A stretch of DNA of 64,000 nt from Callaeas wilsoni (Eukaryota > Chordata > Aves > Passeriformes > Callaeidae): NCBI GenBank assembly GCA_013398955.1, contig VWPU01011884.1, positions 124,001 to 188,000 on the forward strand, read 5' to 3'. A program made the position numbers and the translations under genes. Within the stretch, counting starts at the first letter, position 1; every line of letters starts with the position of its first letter. Shown here one piece after another: positions 24,033 to 37,100 of this stretch. Under the pieces are notes generated by a model. The model was not told the origin of the DNA, did no database searches, and saw nothing but the letters and a program-made list of their open reading frames with translations.

Positions 24033-27000
24033 ATAACTGTAACAACAATCTTATTAATTATAGAAAAGTTCTGGAAGGAAAATCAAGGAGACGTTTAAAA
24101 CCAGTAGTGAAAGAGAAGATTTCTCTGTTAAACTTAGATGCCTCTGAGCTGGAATTGGATTCAGAGGCTGTTTTCATCTGCATTATTTTTATTAGCACTA
24201 ACTCTTCTCCTATTACATGCTAAAGGATGTAGAGTCCATCTTTCAGGATTTTTTTAAAAATATTTGCTTGAAATATATCTCTGTAGGCAGCATCCCAGTG
24301 GTGGAACTCATAATGATGAAAGGCGTGTGATATAGCTCCCTCCACCAATAACCATGGTATGTTATATCCACGGGTAAACATATTCAAACTTTTGTTAGCA
24401 GTTCCTGCAGAGTTGTCTGATTTACTGGCCCAGTGGATTTTCTCTTTCTACAGATAATAGCTGCAAACTAAAGGCTGTAGTCAAAATTAAACTGCAAGAT
24501 AAGTAGAAATCACTGGATAAACTCTCAGCTGCAATAGAAATGGAAGGTCAAGCAGAAACAGTCTTGTCTATGCAGTGTGACAGACCTCTAAAAGTTACTT
24601 GAGTTTTGGGCAGATGGTTAAAATATGACAAGCAACTGTCATTCCAAACATATAGAAAACATCTTTTTCATTATCTCCTCACAGCTATAATCATTAATTT
24701 TTTAATTAAAAAATGAACACCACCACTATTTCCACTGTCAAAATAAAATCAATGCTATCAGTTCATGTACCCTTTTACCAAAACTTTGCTCTACATGCTG
24801 TGCTCAGATCCTGGGAGACTGTGCCCCACAGGTGAGGCCACTGTCCAGCCTGTACTACTGTCACCTCAGCTCCAGGCTCATTCTCTTTTGAAACAATCCC
24901 ACTCCTGTTGCTTGCTGAAAATTTCATCTAGACACTGCTTACCAGGTAGATTTGATTGGTAATCTCTTGCAAAATAGTGGGAATTCTCTGTGGAAACAGA
25001 CTTAGTCTGTCAAAAGGAGTTTCCTCATGCTGGGGTGAATTTTGGGGATGGGGAGGGTACCCATGTGTAAAATTGGAAAGCAATTTCCATTACTGGCTTA
25101 AACCGCCCTGAGACTGTTGTCTTTTGTGAGGTGAGTGTGACTGTTCTCATAGGTAACTGATGTGGCAAGAATCCATAGATGAAGGTGAAGCAGATGGACA
25201 CATTTCCTAGAGGCAGCATTGATGTGTTTGAAACAAATGAGTTACACTCACAGAGTAAACTTGACCCCAAGATGATGAACTCTCTGGTGTTTATGATACT
25301 CACTTGCAACAAAATAAAATGAATTTCACAGCTCTAGACTCATTGAAGGAAAGTAGTGCTTGAAGATTTGGATATGGATATTGGCTGTGTGGTGGGTTGG
25401 AGATTGGGTTTCTTCTTTGGGATTTTTTTGCAGAAAAATGCAAAGGTCGTGAGCTCAATTTGTTGAACCAAATTATTTTGCAATCCTGAAAACTTCAGTG
25501 GAGCATAATAGCTTTCTTGCCCAACTTTAAGTCCTAAATTACCTTGGCCTTGAAGTTATGTGTGTGGCAACACCTAATTAGTCTGAAACATCTGTGCCTG
25601 TACAGCACCTCTGTAGACACCAATCATACATTGCACAATCTTAAGCCTACATTTTCTTCTACAGTACAAATAATTAAGATTCAACTAATTGAATAGAGAC
25701 TGAGGGTTCATTTTTATCTTCATGCAAGCCGATGGTAAGCATCCAACAATGAGCCTTAGCCACCAAAAGCAAGAAATATTTTCTTTTTCAAGTAAGATAT
25801 GAAGAGTGAGGTCCTCACTAGGTTTCTGATACAAATTTTTTTGTTTTTGTCATCCAGTATTGAGAACTTCTGTACTTATTTTAATTACTAAAAAGACACC
25901 TAGACAATAGCCATAGGCTATGCAAATACATCTTTCTTCAATCCCTAATCCCGTTTTCCCATTCTTCCTTAGATCCACCAGTTAGTATCTTGTTGACTTT
26001 CTTCTGAAGATTACAAGGGTAGCTATGGTTGGAATAGTCCTTTTAAAAATGAAGTAAAGGCTAGTTCAAGTTGATATTCCACATTAATGTTAAGGTAAAA
26101 TAGTCAAAGTAATATGTGAAATTAAAATATATAAAATATGTAAAATTAAATAATAGAATGATAAGTAACCTGTTCTATAAAAGTAACTGGTTTGCTGCAT
26201 TTCTCTCTGAGAGTTTCTGCATTGTTTGTCCTGAAAAAAAAATGTTAGGGATGTAAATCTTTACAGTAGCTGGCTTCCTCCACATATTTACAACTGCCAG
26301 GGCAATAAATTTTAAGCAAAGAAATGTACTGATGGATTGGAAGATAAAGAGACTTGATTTATACGGTCAAATTCTTTAATGTTATGGCTTGGCAGCATTA
26401 CCACATTGATAAATTTAAGAAAAATCTGGCTTCGTAATAAGAATGAGTTGATCTAATATCACCTAAAACATACATCAATGTTAGTTCATACATTACTATT
26501 GAAAATGGACAAATAAAAAGAACTCCCATAGATATATTACATTATGTTATATATTTTAGATTATATATTATATTCTATTGCATCACAAGCACATATTAAA
26601 AGAAATGGAAATCTGTGGCAGAAGTGCAGGAAAGAAAAGGTACCAACAAATGGGAAAAGTCTGCTCAGTTCAAATGCAGAGGAATAGACTCCCTAAAACT
26701 ACTACACTCTGTATAGGTACTGCAGAGTACTTATGTCACCCACCCCTGTTCATATTTCTGCCTTTTATTGGGAGCTGTCAAATGCTTCATACTGTTAAAA
26801 TACTACTGCACTGTACAACTCTAAAGATATCACTGAACTTATAACATTTTTTTATGCTAGTAGTGAATTGGATAAGCACAATATTGTGAGAACTGGAATG
26901 ACTTTCTATAGCCCATGAAGAGTTCTTATGAGTGCTTGATGTTAAGTAGGTTTGCTGTAATTTTAACAGGAGTAAGAATTTTGGTTGATAGAAGATGACC

Positions 27001-30000
27001 ATTTAGGTGGAATGTCTATGGAATTAGGAACAGTTTTGAATTAGTATCACAAAACAGTCTGAAAAAAATTAGCATGATATAGCTTCAATAAAGCAAACAT
27101 AAAGTGGTGCAACATGATGAAAAAAAGCATTCCAAAATTTACCTGTCAGCACTGAAGTCAAAGTAGGATGCTTCAGCTGGGATTCTGTGGGATTGTTTCT
27201 CACCAATATTTTACTTTAGCATCTGCAATTAAATATAAATTGAAAATGTGGATAAATCTTACATATGGCATGAACTGGTGGCAGATGATAGGCAGTGACT
27301 CAGAGATTCAGCTTAGTGGATGATGACTGGACATATTCAGCTCATTGGTCCATTCATGCAAAAATATGTTTTAGCATAGAGTCAGACATCTATGGTGCTT
27401 TAAAAAGAATTTTCTACGTCAACAAAGGTTTTCCTCCAGAACAGGTTGAAAAAATTTAGGTTTTCTAGCAGAAAAAGAAGGCCATTGGGAACACCATCAG
27501 TGTGTCACTGTATCAAAAGAGGACAAGATGATATTTAAATACCCTGGCAGAGCAGTAGCAATTGGAAATAATGAATCCTCTGGATAGGATACTCAAGATA
27601 TTGACAGTGAATCACTAGAACATATAGATGGAATCCACATTTTTATAGGAGGAAGAAGTTTTAGAGACCCTTGAAACTAATAAAAAAACACCCACATGAT
27701 TAAAGAAAATTTGTTTGGAAAGATTTAAATAATTCTACCATGTTAAAAGAAAGGCAACTAGATACCACTATAAAACCTTAATTCAGTCTATAAAGCAATG
27801 TAAGGCCACAAGCACAATTTTAAACAAATAATATGAGGAACAAAATTGGGGTTTTTTTGCTTCAAACCCTCGGTAACTAGTAGAGAATTCTGCATTTCAT
27901 AAGCTCCACAACATGTAAGACTTTTAACCTGAAAATATCTCCAAATACCTTCATATATTCTCTTAGCAATCACACATTTCCCAGGCTTGACATACACATA
28001 CGTAACCTCCATCTCATATTCAAATTGAGACTGGATGTTTAGTAGAAGTGTTTAGTACTGGATGTTTAGTACAATTTTATGTGGAAGCCATGATTATTGG
28101 AAGATCAAATAATTAGGGAAAATGTCTAATCTCTGAGCCTTTAAAATATAGGAAAGTATATAATGATTAAGTGCTGTTCCTACCAAACATGTTGTTATTC
28201 CAAACAATATACAGCTTAGCCAAAATAAGTGGAACTATCTTTGGAATAGTCTTAACATGAGAAATTCTTCAACATCTTTGCAACATAAAAAATCAATAAT
28301 GACAGTAAATACTGACATCAAAATATTGAAACTAGAATAAATTTGTTTCTTGGGAAACTTTCTACAGCTAAGTACTAATTTTAACAAATAAAATATCAAT
28401 TAAATATAGATATCAGTCAAAGTTGATATGTTAAAGTCATACCTTAATAGAGATTCTACCATTTCAATATTTTATCTTTCTTTCAGATGAGATACAGGAT
28501 ATTTTCCAAGTTTGAAAGATATTACAAAAAATTTTTGACTTTTATTTGAAATAAGTAAAGGTATTAATTTTCAGTTTAAATTTTCTGAAAAGGCTCTTTT
28601 TGGATGCCTAGTATAAACCTAAACTATTCATTCACAGACCTCACATCAACATCAAAATCCACTTTGTGATTAAGATACCTTGTATCTTCAGAGCTATGGA
28701 TTCTATATGAGAAAATTATTGGATAATGTAATAAACCACTAGAGAAATATGTTTCCATATTATAGGATCTTATCCTCACAAAATGGAGTACCTTGGTAAG
28801 ATATATTTCCACATAAATTTGACACTTGTGCTTGCCAAAAGACTTCATTAATCTATATAAATGGAAGTGTTTGGATAAAAGCATTTCTGTCCTTGTATCA
28901 AACAACACTGAAAACTTTTCTATGCTTTACTGGCAACTATTCACAACTGAGTCTGTGCCTGTATGTGCGATGGCAAAGCACAATCTTAAAAGCTAACTCA
29001 GTGATTACATTTACCTTTGAAGAAGATTGTAATCCATAGTAAAAAATTTAATTATAGCAAATCTAATGTAATTTCAAGACTTTTGATTGGATCTTTTTCC
29101 CTAATATACAATTTTTCATGGAACTGCAATAGATACATTGCTTGTCAATAATGCTATGTTTAGGCTTACATTCACTTTCTTTATATATGTGATTTATATA
29201 GGACTTCATTCTTCCTCACTTAATGAAGTTGAGTAATAACTTTACAATAGTTCCCTTGTAATAGAGCATCTTGTATTACGGCCCTTTTAAATTGAGTAAT
29301 GACTACACAGTATGTAATTAACAAAATATTATATTATCTTATGTTTTAACATTTATCTTTAACATCATAATTAATTAATTTTTTAATGCAACATTTACAT
29401 TAATATTTTTATCTTACTCATGTTTCTTTTGTGAAGGATTAGGCTGGTAATTGTTCTTTGGTGTGTGTTTACAAACTTCAGGCTAAATTTTGCAATCCTT
29501 TGTTCATGACTGTGAGCACTTACTCAGGTAGTCTCATCAGTGCTAATTTTCCTGTGACCAAGAACCTTGATCACCCGCTTATCCATTTTCCTTCAAGCAC
29601 ATTGATGCTATTCGCTAACACCCACAATTTTCTCCTCATTTAAATTCCTCCTTAAAAGCTACCGCTTTTGTAATGACTACAAATCGCTCTAGTCTTACCC
29701 TGGTTACTCAAGTGGCAAGTCGGTTTCTGCCTTACTGCTAAACTCTATTTGTCCTGTTGCTTCATTCCCCAACTTACCCAGCTCAGTATGCAGGAAAAAG
29801 CCCAGAGATTCTTTAAATCTTACACTGGGCATGCTCATGGCCTTCTCTGGTTTGTACAAAGGATGTCCATTGGTTTGCCTACTTTAAATTTGCCTGTACT
29901 GAAGTGGACATCTTAGGACAGCCCTTACTCAAAAAGTGATGCTTTACCTAGTGGCTGCAGTTCTGAAATTAAGCTGTAATATGCAAAGTCTCTCAGTTAA

Positions 30001-30849
30001 AGGAATTTTTCATTTTCTTATATCAGCAGTCCAGTGCTGTTAAGTTTTTTGTTGTAAGAGTTGAGTTTTTCCAAAGTGACTGAAGTCTGATGCCTGCTCT
30101 AGAAAATGCAATCGGAACAGCTAAATTTTGGAATCCTAAAAGCAACAGACAAGAACTTTATAATGAAAAACAGTAGGCTGCTTTAAACTGTAGGATTTGC
30201 TACCAGAAAAAAACCTGCCAGAAAAAAAAAAATCCTAAACATTTCAAGGTAAAAATGCAATGTGATGCAAGTTATATGCCATCTAACCTTGGATTCTTTT
30301 GCAAAAAATGTGCACAACCTTATTTTTCACAAGTGTCTGCAAAAACTTTAATCAAACATCTGTGTGCATTCAGGTTTCACATTATCAGGAGAAAACAAGT
30401 AAAACAAAATCCAGGGAACGTGGATAATTTGAGCATCTGATTACTACTGTGATGGAGTAAATGTGAAGTACTTCCTGGCATTTCAGAAATTTGCAGGTTC
30501 TCTGTGCTCAAAGGGAAGCTATGAGAAAAGTGGAAAAACAGAACAGAAAGCAACAGAAGGTTATTTATCTGATTCAGAATACAATAATATAAACCTATCT
30601 CCCCATTTAAAGTTGTCTGGGGAGGTTTGTGCAATGGATCTTTAGTTATCTGAATAAAAAAAAAAGGCTATCAGAGGATCTGACAATACAAAGGTATTTT
30701 GTTGAACCTAATTTTTTTTGAGTACTTGGCTTGAGAATACACACTGAATCTGTGAGTGTGCACTTTTATCCTAAAAGTGTTTGTTAGATGTGAGGTTACA
30801 CAAGCTAATGGGTACTTTGCCCAGTTTTTGAATTGGAGTTTGCTTTATT

Positions 30850-31110
30850 ACTTTAATGCTAATTATTTTGAATTTGAATTATGAAAATTGAATGATTAAT
30901 TCATATGCCACTCTTATTAGCAATACTGTAGATTAATTAGGTCTGCAGTGACCTGATTAATTTATAAAACCTTTAACATAAAAGGCTTGTTCATTTTTCT
31001 TCAGAGAGGCAATATGATATTTGCAATTTTGCTAATATGTCACAAACTTTGCTATCAAGTTTCTGATTAATTCTTAAATTAAGGGCAATTTTTGAAGTAA
31101 AGAAATACAT
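30850..31110. promoter_or_regulatory. Candidate conserved noncoding element
   Basis: About 260 bases packed with homeodomain-type cores (GCTAATTATTTTG, GATTAATTC, GATTAATTAGG, CTGATTAATTTAT, CTGATTAATTC) and a TCTGCAGTGACC segment between them. There is no tandem period, so it is not simple sequence. Resemblance to conserved enhancers is inferred from motif density. Confidence 0.35.
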
Positions 31111-31469
31111 TTACCTGTACCATGGAAGATTCAGTTTGGTTGATTGAGACCAAATGAAACATTCCCTAGGAAGTTTTTTTTCCATTTGACTCAGTAGCAT
31201 GGGATCTCAACCGTGTGTTTCATTCTATCAGACAAAAAAAGGCTGTTTATATGCCAAGCTGCATTTCAGAGACAAACGAGTAAGTAAATAGCACTAAACA
31301 TATACAGTGTCAGATAGGTCACAGAGGAAAAAGCAGATTAACTTAAGTATCTTGCATTAATAATGACATTTTGGCTGTAGTTGAGATTAATTTTATCTAC
31401 AGTCACAAGAATAGACATTTTTTCCTTTTAAATGTTAGTCATAAAATGAGATCATGCAGTCATCATTAG

Positions 31470-31600
31470 GACTTATCTTGTTCTCTGTCTGTTCCAGGGT
31501 GATAATAACAGGCGACTGTTTTTGTAATCAATTTGCTAGTGCTAATAACATATGATTTTATATAACGCAGAATAAACTCTGCAAATTGAAAAAATAACTG
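31470..31600. promoter_or_regulatory. Candidate conserved noncoding element
   Basis: Contains GTGATAATAACAGGCGACTG, TTTGTAATCAATTTGC and GTGCTAATAACATATG in balanced, non-repetitive context. It lies about 400 bases beyond the block ending at 31110. Inference only. Confidence 0.28.
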
Positions 31601-32413
31601 TTTCACTCAGTAAAAAAAAAAAATAGGGATGACCTTATTTTTAAAACCTATTTATGTAGCTTTAGTTTGCTTATTCAGCCATGTCTTTATTAACACATGT
31701 CACAGTCACTGTATATCTATCTATATCCTGTGTATACAAGGCTTCTATCAAATGTCTCCAAAGTTAAAATCTGGTGCCATTTTTACCCAGGTCTTCTTAC
31801 AGTGAATCTTCTTGGCAAGCAGTGAACTGCAGTTAGAAACTCTGAAATGTGCACTCCTTCCTGGTTCCTGTTGCATGCAGCTATTTGTTTGTTACCTTTA
31901 ATATGTAAGGTAGTTAATTCTGGTAGAACAAATTGGCTCAGAAGGCTAAAGGTGTTTTCGTGGATACATTATACTAAATGCTTATATGATTTGCAAGGGC
32001 TTCAAAGTTCTAAAACTAACTTAGCCAATTTTCATTGCAAATACTGACTTAAAATTTTCTTGGACCTTTTACTATACCCACAAAAGGGAACAAAAGTAGA
32101 TTATCTAGGGATAACAAAACAAAACTGAGTTGACACTTTTATTTTACAATCTTTATTCAAGTTGCTGCAAACTTCAGAGTCTTTATAAAGACACTTTTAA
32201 CTCTAAGATGCTTTTTAGATTGCATTAAAAGATGGTACATTTTGGAGGAAAGAAGCAAGAGTAAAAAAGGACGTTTTTAGCTAAGATGGCTTAGAAGCTT
32301 TTGATTTTCCTTCAAGCTGGTTAAGAAAATTTACTCAAAAGGTGAGTGAAAACAACGGCAAAGATTTTAAGTTCTGACTCTGGTGCTTTCTCACACCTTT
32401 TGTGCCTGAAGAG

Positions 32414-32832
32414 AATCATAGAATCACTTAGGTTGATAAATATCTCAAATATCCAGCCATAAACCCAACACTGCCAAGTCCACCACAAAGTCATGTCTCT
32501 AAATGCCTTGCGTAGCTCCAGGTGTGATGACTCAAACACTTCCATAGGAAGCCTGTTCCAGTGCTTGACAAACCTTCTGGTGAAGAATTTTTTCCTAATA
32601 TCCAACCTAAACCTTCCCTGGCACAACTTGATTTCCTCTGGTCCTGATATTTGTCACCTGGGGACAAATGGCTGACCCCCACCTGGCTACAGCCTCCTTT
32701 CAGGTGGTTGTAGAGAGTAATAAGGTCATCCCTGAGCCTTCTTTCCTCCACACTTAAACAGCTCCAGGTCATTCAGCCTTCTGTCATAAGACTTGAGCTC
32801 CAGACTCTTTCATCAAGTCCATTCTCACTTTT
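32414..32832 (-). mobile_element. CR1 LINE 3' fragment with ORF2 C-terminal remains
   Basis: The longest CR1 piece here, on the minus strand, with the octamer end AATCATAGAATC at its left edge. Minus-strand translation recovers the C-terminal end of the CR1 reverse-transcriptase polyprotein: [19 protein letters not shown] in one frame (within 32491-32772), then [20 protein letters not shown] and HWNRLPMEV in another frame (below about 32640). The frame break between these parts, plus loss of everything upstream, makes it a dead 5'-truncated copy. The right boundary is the last CR1-like segment (CTCCAGACTCTTTCATCAAG), just before an A-rich junction. Confidence 0.95.
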
Positions 32833-32860
32833 CTCATGGAAAAAACCCAAAACAAGCCCC

Positions 32861-32880
32861 AACAACAACAACAACAACAA
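32861..32880. repeat. (AAC)n microsatellite
   Basis: Six AAC units and a trailing AA follow an A/C-rich junction just beyond the CR1 5' truncation point. Confidence 0.95.
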
Positions 32881-33240
32881 AATCACTAAACTGAATTCCT
32901 TTTCTTAAGACAAAGAGAAGAGAAACCTTCTGGGGAAAAAAAAGCCAAGCAGAAATAAATCAAGAAACATAAAAAATTAGGACTGAAGGAAGGACAGGAA
33001 CATCTGTTTCGTTTAGGGAAATTTTGACATCTGGTTAGATTGGATGATATTGTTTTCTAAGTCTCTGTCTCCTACCTCCTTCTGCTCACCATAATTTTAG
33101 GATTCTATAGCCCATCTTCCCTACTCTGCCAAATTCAAATTATGCTGCACACCGCTTCGTTTGGGAAGGCTGTCTGTTCTTACCACCTTTGCTGAACCCT
33201 TGTATGGAAGGAGCTGACCTGCACTTTTATTCCCTAGTAT
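32881..33240. other. Unique spacer between CR1 and LTR-like block
   Basis: No feature was recognised. A-rich at first, then C/T-rich towards 33060-33200. A minus-strand frame that begins inside the next block starts in the last bases here and has no meaning. Confidence 0.5.
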
Positions 33241-33480
33241 TGTGGTGAATGAACCAACCAGGGGGGCCACAGAGCCCAGAAAAAGAGGTTTGGTGGGCCG
33301 GTACCACAGAGTAAAACCTCATGTTGTGAAGATGGCTTCTGCCTTTGAGGCCCCAGGATTCCTGAGGGGTGGTTCGGTCTGCCTGACAGACAGTTGACAG
33401 ACACCCCTTGTATCCCCTAAGGAAAGGTAGCCAGACCTTTCCCACCTTTCTCCTCTTCCTATAGGTCCCTGCTATGTCAT

Positions 33481-33510
33481 CCCCGCCCCCTTCCCAGTAT
33501 CCCTTTAAAG
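33481..33510 (+). promoter_or_regulatory. GC box and TATA-like core of the LTR-like block
   Basis: An Sp1-type CCCCGCCCCC (33481-33490) sits about 14 bases upstream of CCCTTTAAAG (33501-33510). The spacing and the AATAAA about 60 bases downstream match an LTR U3/R promoter layout. Whether it is active is unknown. Confidence 0.4.
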
Positions 33511-33568
33511 CCCCTCAGTCTCTTATCTCGCTCTCTTCGCATCCGGTCCCGTTCGAAGGAGCTTCTGC

Positions 33569-33574
33569 AATAAA
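33569..33574 (+). terminator. LTR poly(A) signal AATAAA
   Basis: Canonical AATAAA about 60 bases after the TATA-like box, where an LTR R region would end. Confidence 0.45.
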
Positions 33575-33641
33575 CCCTTGGAACACCGGCCGAAGGGCCT
33601 CCTCTGCTCATCTGTTTCTGGCCGCGCCTGGGCTATCCACA

Positions 33642-34110
33642 AGCCCGAGGCACGCTAGGCTTCGTGCCCTCCACCGCACGGATTGGGAGGCTGGCAAGCG
33701 AGGCACCGAGGTGCCCCAGGGTGTTTTACCTTTGTGTCAGGCACTCCTGGACAAGCTGCTGCCATCTCAGCCTGGCCAGTGTTCCAGCATATTAATACAC
33801 CCTAGGATAACTTGTCAGCATCGTGGTTTGCTAAAAAACGTCAAGGGTAGATTCTGTTTGGGTTGTCTTCTGCTGGCTATATCCTCACCCTGTTCCCCCT
33901 GTGTTGTTTGCTCCTGTAAGCCCCACCATCATGCTGCAGTATTTGACTGCCTCAGTGTTTCTCATGCGTGGGCCAGGACTCAGGTCCTTACTGACAGATC
34001 TCCTGTCCTGCCTACGCTCTCAGCCTGTGCAGCTTTGGCTCCTCTGCTGCGTGGGGCTAAACACAATCATCCATCCTTGTATCACTGGCGCAGCTAACTA
34101 CTCTTCCTAG
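33642..34110. other. GC-rich tail with CpGs, identity unknown
   Basis: Clearly richer in G+C than the flanks. CpGs are dense up to about 33710 (GCCCGAGGCACGC, GCGAGGCACCGAGG) and then thin out. It may be more of the same retroviral element (LTR end or leader) followed by unrelated DNA. A 207-codon plus-strand frame (33474-34097) runs from the LTR-like block through here. It is the longest frame in the window outside the purine array, but it is cysteine-, leucine- and proline-rich without any domain I recognise, and is probably chance openness in GC-rich DNA. Confidence 0.35.
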
Positions 34111-37100
34111 CACAGACAGTTCTCTACCAACTGGTTCTGCATGCCTTGAAAACCTCACTACGGCTTCCCATTAAAACTATGAGCTTTTATTACTACCATA
34201 AACACATATGGAAGTAGGGAGTGGAAGTTTTCACAACTCGTAAGAATTGAACTATTGGCCAGGACAAATCTGGTTTTCCCTGTGAACTAACAATGTTGAT
34301 TTGTTCCAGTCTTTGCAGGATCCAGTTCTAAGTAATCTGTCACGACAAAAGAAAAATTTTGCAGGAGATTTAACTCTGGCCAGGATTTAAAGAGAAAATA
34401 AGTAAAAAAAGAAAGAATTCTAATCTTACTCCTAATATTTCTTCTCACTACAGAAACTTATTTTACTTATTTTTTAAGTGGAAGCTGTAGCAAAGCTTCA
34501 GAAACGGTTGAATGCAAAAATTGTCAGTGCTTTTAAGTTTCTGGTTTATTTCTATTTTACACAGGCATAGAAGCTAATTGCAAACACTTTACTTTTCTAG
34601 TAACACGTGCATGTTCAGACAACTGACATCTGTAAAGAGTGAGACATACATGAAAGGTCTAACGAAGCCTACAGACACATCTTTATCCTTGTCTTCCACT
34701 CCCCACAGTAACCTTATTCTTCTTCACTGCATTCTCTGTTGTATCTCCAATGGGGAGGAGAAGGTATGTACTGCTGGTACTCCAGTCTCAGCAACAGATA
34801 TTATCTTTATGAAAATACATCATGATTGAAGAGCCACTGTCAGTTTCCGTTTGAAAAGCAAATTTTTGCTTAGTCTGTTCAGTTATAGGAATTATTTTCC
34901 AATCCAGAAAAATGCCACTGATTTTGAAAAATACACACAAATCATGAGGAAATAATCAATTTATCCTTAGTATTTTCATGTAGCTGCCTCAAACTAAAAG
35001 GCACATTGCAGTGACACAAAGATATACCGAACAATTTGGAACCTATTTCAAATCCTTTGCTAGCCATATGTAATAAAATGCTTGGGTAATTTTATTTATA
35101 TTTTTATTTTATTAATTTATTTATTAACCTAGGAAAGTAGCCAAGAAAATTAGTTTGGAGGAGCCAGAATTCAGAACTATTTTATAAACAAATCCCTGAT
35201 TAAGACTTGTCTGCTCTTCATAACATCATTAAAAAAAATTTGTTCTGTGCATATATCTTGTGAGCTTTTCAAAGTCTGTCAGGTTGGATTTTGGGATTTC
35301 AAGCACCTAAAGTTCAAAAGGCTGAAGTTCAAAAAATCAACATATTTCTATTGTTGCTTTAGAAAAGATGATGCTACTTACTGCCACTTGAAACAAAATT
35401 CATAAATGAATGGGTGACTTTTTACTGGCTTATTCATGGTCTCAACATGTTGGACTTTTGAAAATACACCTTTTTTTTTTTTCTTTTTCCAATAACACAT
35501 CCTTGGCTAGCACCATGTCTCAAATCAGAGTAAAATGGATGCATTATTAATAAAAAATTACAGGGAGTGTTTCAGAAGAATATGCACAACATATATTTTA
35601 ATCTTGAAAAATGCAGGATTCCCTCCCTTTTGGCCTCTGCCAAATCTCCTCCCCACTATATTATGAGTGATGCCCCACCCCAGGTAACACCAAGGTCAGG
35701 CACAGTCTTCACCCTGTTTTAGCTTAACAACAAGCTCAGTTTGCTTCTGAAATATCCTTGCCCACATGCAGCTCATCAGTAGATCATCAGTCAAGGACAT
35801 GACATTACTTTCATGTGATTTTAAAAGTAATAGCAAAAATGCTCCTCCTTTGATTACAGACGGCAGAAGGCATTGCTCATGTATATTCAGTCTTCAGAAG
35901 ACCATCAGGACTGAGTGGTTTTGCCTGTGCTCCAAGTGCTAAGCAGGTGGGTTGCCAGGGGAATGAAAAGTTTCACTTGTGCTTTAGGCTGCCAAGCAAA
36001 TCATGCACCAAATGCCCCTAAATATGCTTTGCACTAGAAAGGGGATAACTGCATTTAGGTGCCTGACCAAAGGGCTCCCTTGAAACTCTGTGGCTCTAAG
36101 GGGTGGCAGGAAATCCCCAGCATCTTTGGTGTTTGCTGATGGGCTACTAGTGAGCTTTAGAGTCCTGGGAGTGCTTGGTACTTAACAGTACCCACTCTGG
36201 CACTCTCCTGCCGTGTGTTCTGCATCCCTGAGGGCTGCTTCTGTAAGTCCTCTACAGGCACAGGAGTGGCAAAGGAAGTGGATGGCTGGGTTAAGATTGA
36301 GTGATTACTCACAAGAGATGGTCTGGTTTGAGTTTGCTGGTTGACTACATAGCTAATGTGTTTGTTCAACAAAATACCCCATATTTTGTCATACATGCAT
36401 GGAACTTGCTGGGAAATGAAAGTTCTGCCTTTTAAAAATCTCAATGTTTTCTCACTCTTTTGCATTGGAAGGGAAAAAATGTTTCAAAAAGCTACAGCTC
36501 CCTGCGAAGCTAACTTTCTCCATGTAGAGCCGTAGGAAGAGCTGCTGTGATAGTGCCACTCCCACCTAGTCCTTTGACTATTCAACAGGACAGGATCTAG
36601 GGGTCCCCTCTTACAAGCCTGGGTGTGGAATGTTTCCTGCTGACAGCGGTTTCCTGGTTAGGCCTAGGCATGTTGTTCTGGCAGGCTCTGTCCCTTCAGG
36701 CAGGCAGGCAGTCTGGAACTGCATAGGATGTCGTGCACAGAAACCCAACAATCTCAATAGCCCTCTGGGGTGGTCTTGGGTTTTTCTCTGCCCTAACCCC
36801 TTGAGGCTTCAGCCTTTCCTTTTTGGCTTTGGATCTGTACCTCAAAACCTGGCTTGGTCAAAGCTTACACAGTAAGTTTAATGATAAAGCTAGAAAGAGA
36901 TTGATGTGCTCTGAGTTCAAGTGTGTAGTGGTATCATGACCCAGCTCTTACTTCCACTTGTAAGATTTGATGGTCTGTAAAACAGCAACAGACCTGATGC
37001 ATTCTTCATGCATGTGGAAGGTAAAGAAAGAAGCTTAGTATACGAGGCAAATCCCATTGGGTAGACAGAAGAACCTTCATTTTCTTGTGATGAAAAATTG

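Larger units (their letters stand above)
22762..32413. other. Unique AT-rich noncoding stretch
   Basis: Nearly 10 kb without a recognisable gene, RNA or transposon. Small items: a 16-bp tandem duplication (24001-24032), a 14-bp direct repeat of period 27 (28031-28071), and regulatory-looking blocks at 23490-23690, 30850-31110 and 31470-31600 (listed separately). All open frames are under 100 codons and carry no recognisable domain. Confidence 0.55.
33241..33641 (+). mobile_element. LTR-like element, probable endogenous retroviral solo LTR
   Basis: The block begins TGTGG (33241) and ends CCACA (33641), the inverted TG...CA termini expected of a retroviral LTR, with a length of 401 bases. Inside, in the right order, are a GC box (CCCCGCCCCC, 33481-33490), a TATA-like TTTAAAG (33504-33510) and a poly(A) signal AATAAA (33569-33574), followed by a U5-like GC-rich stretch. 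GC and CpG content are well above the surroundings. No clear target duplication is visible (AGTAT before, AGCCC after) and no primer-binding site follows, so the right boundary may be wrong. No viral coding region is present. Confidence 0.55.

Noticed and set aside
33241..34110. Complete endogenous retrovirus
   Set aside because: No gag, pol or env similarity, no second LTR and no primer-binding site; at most a solo LTR with a short tail.
36157..36465. 102-codon minus-strand frame in a GC-richer patch
   Set aside because: No family motif; openness is explained by the higher GC content.
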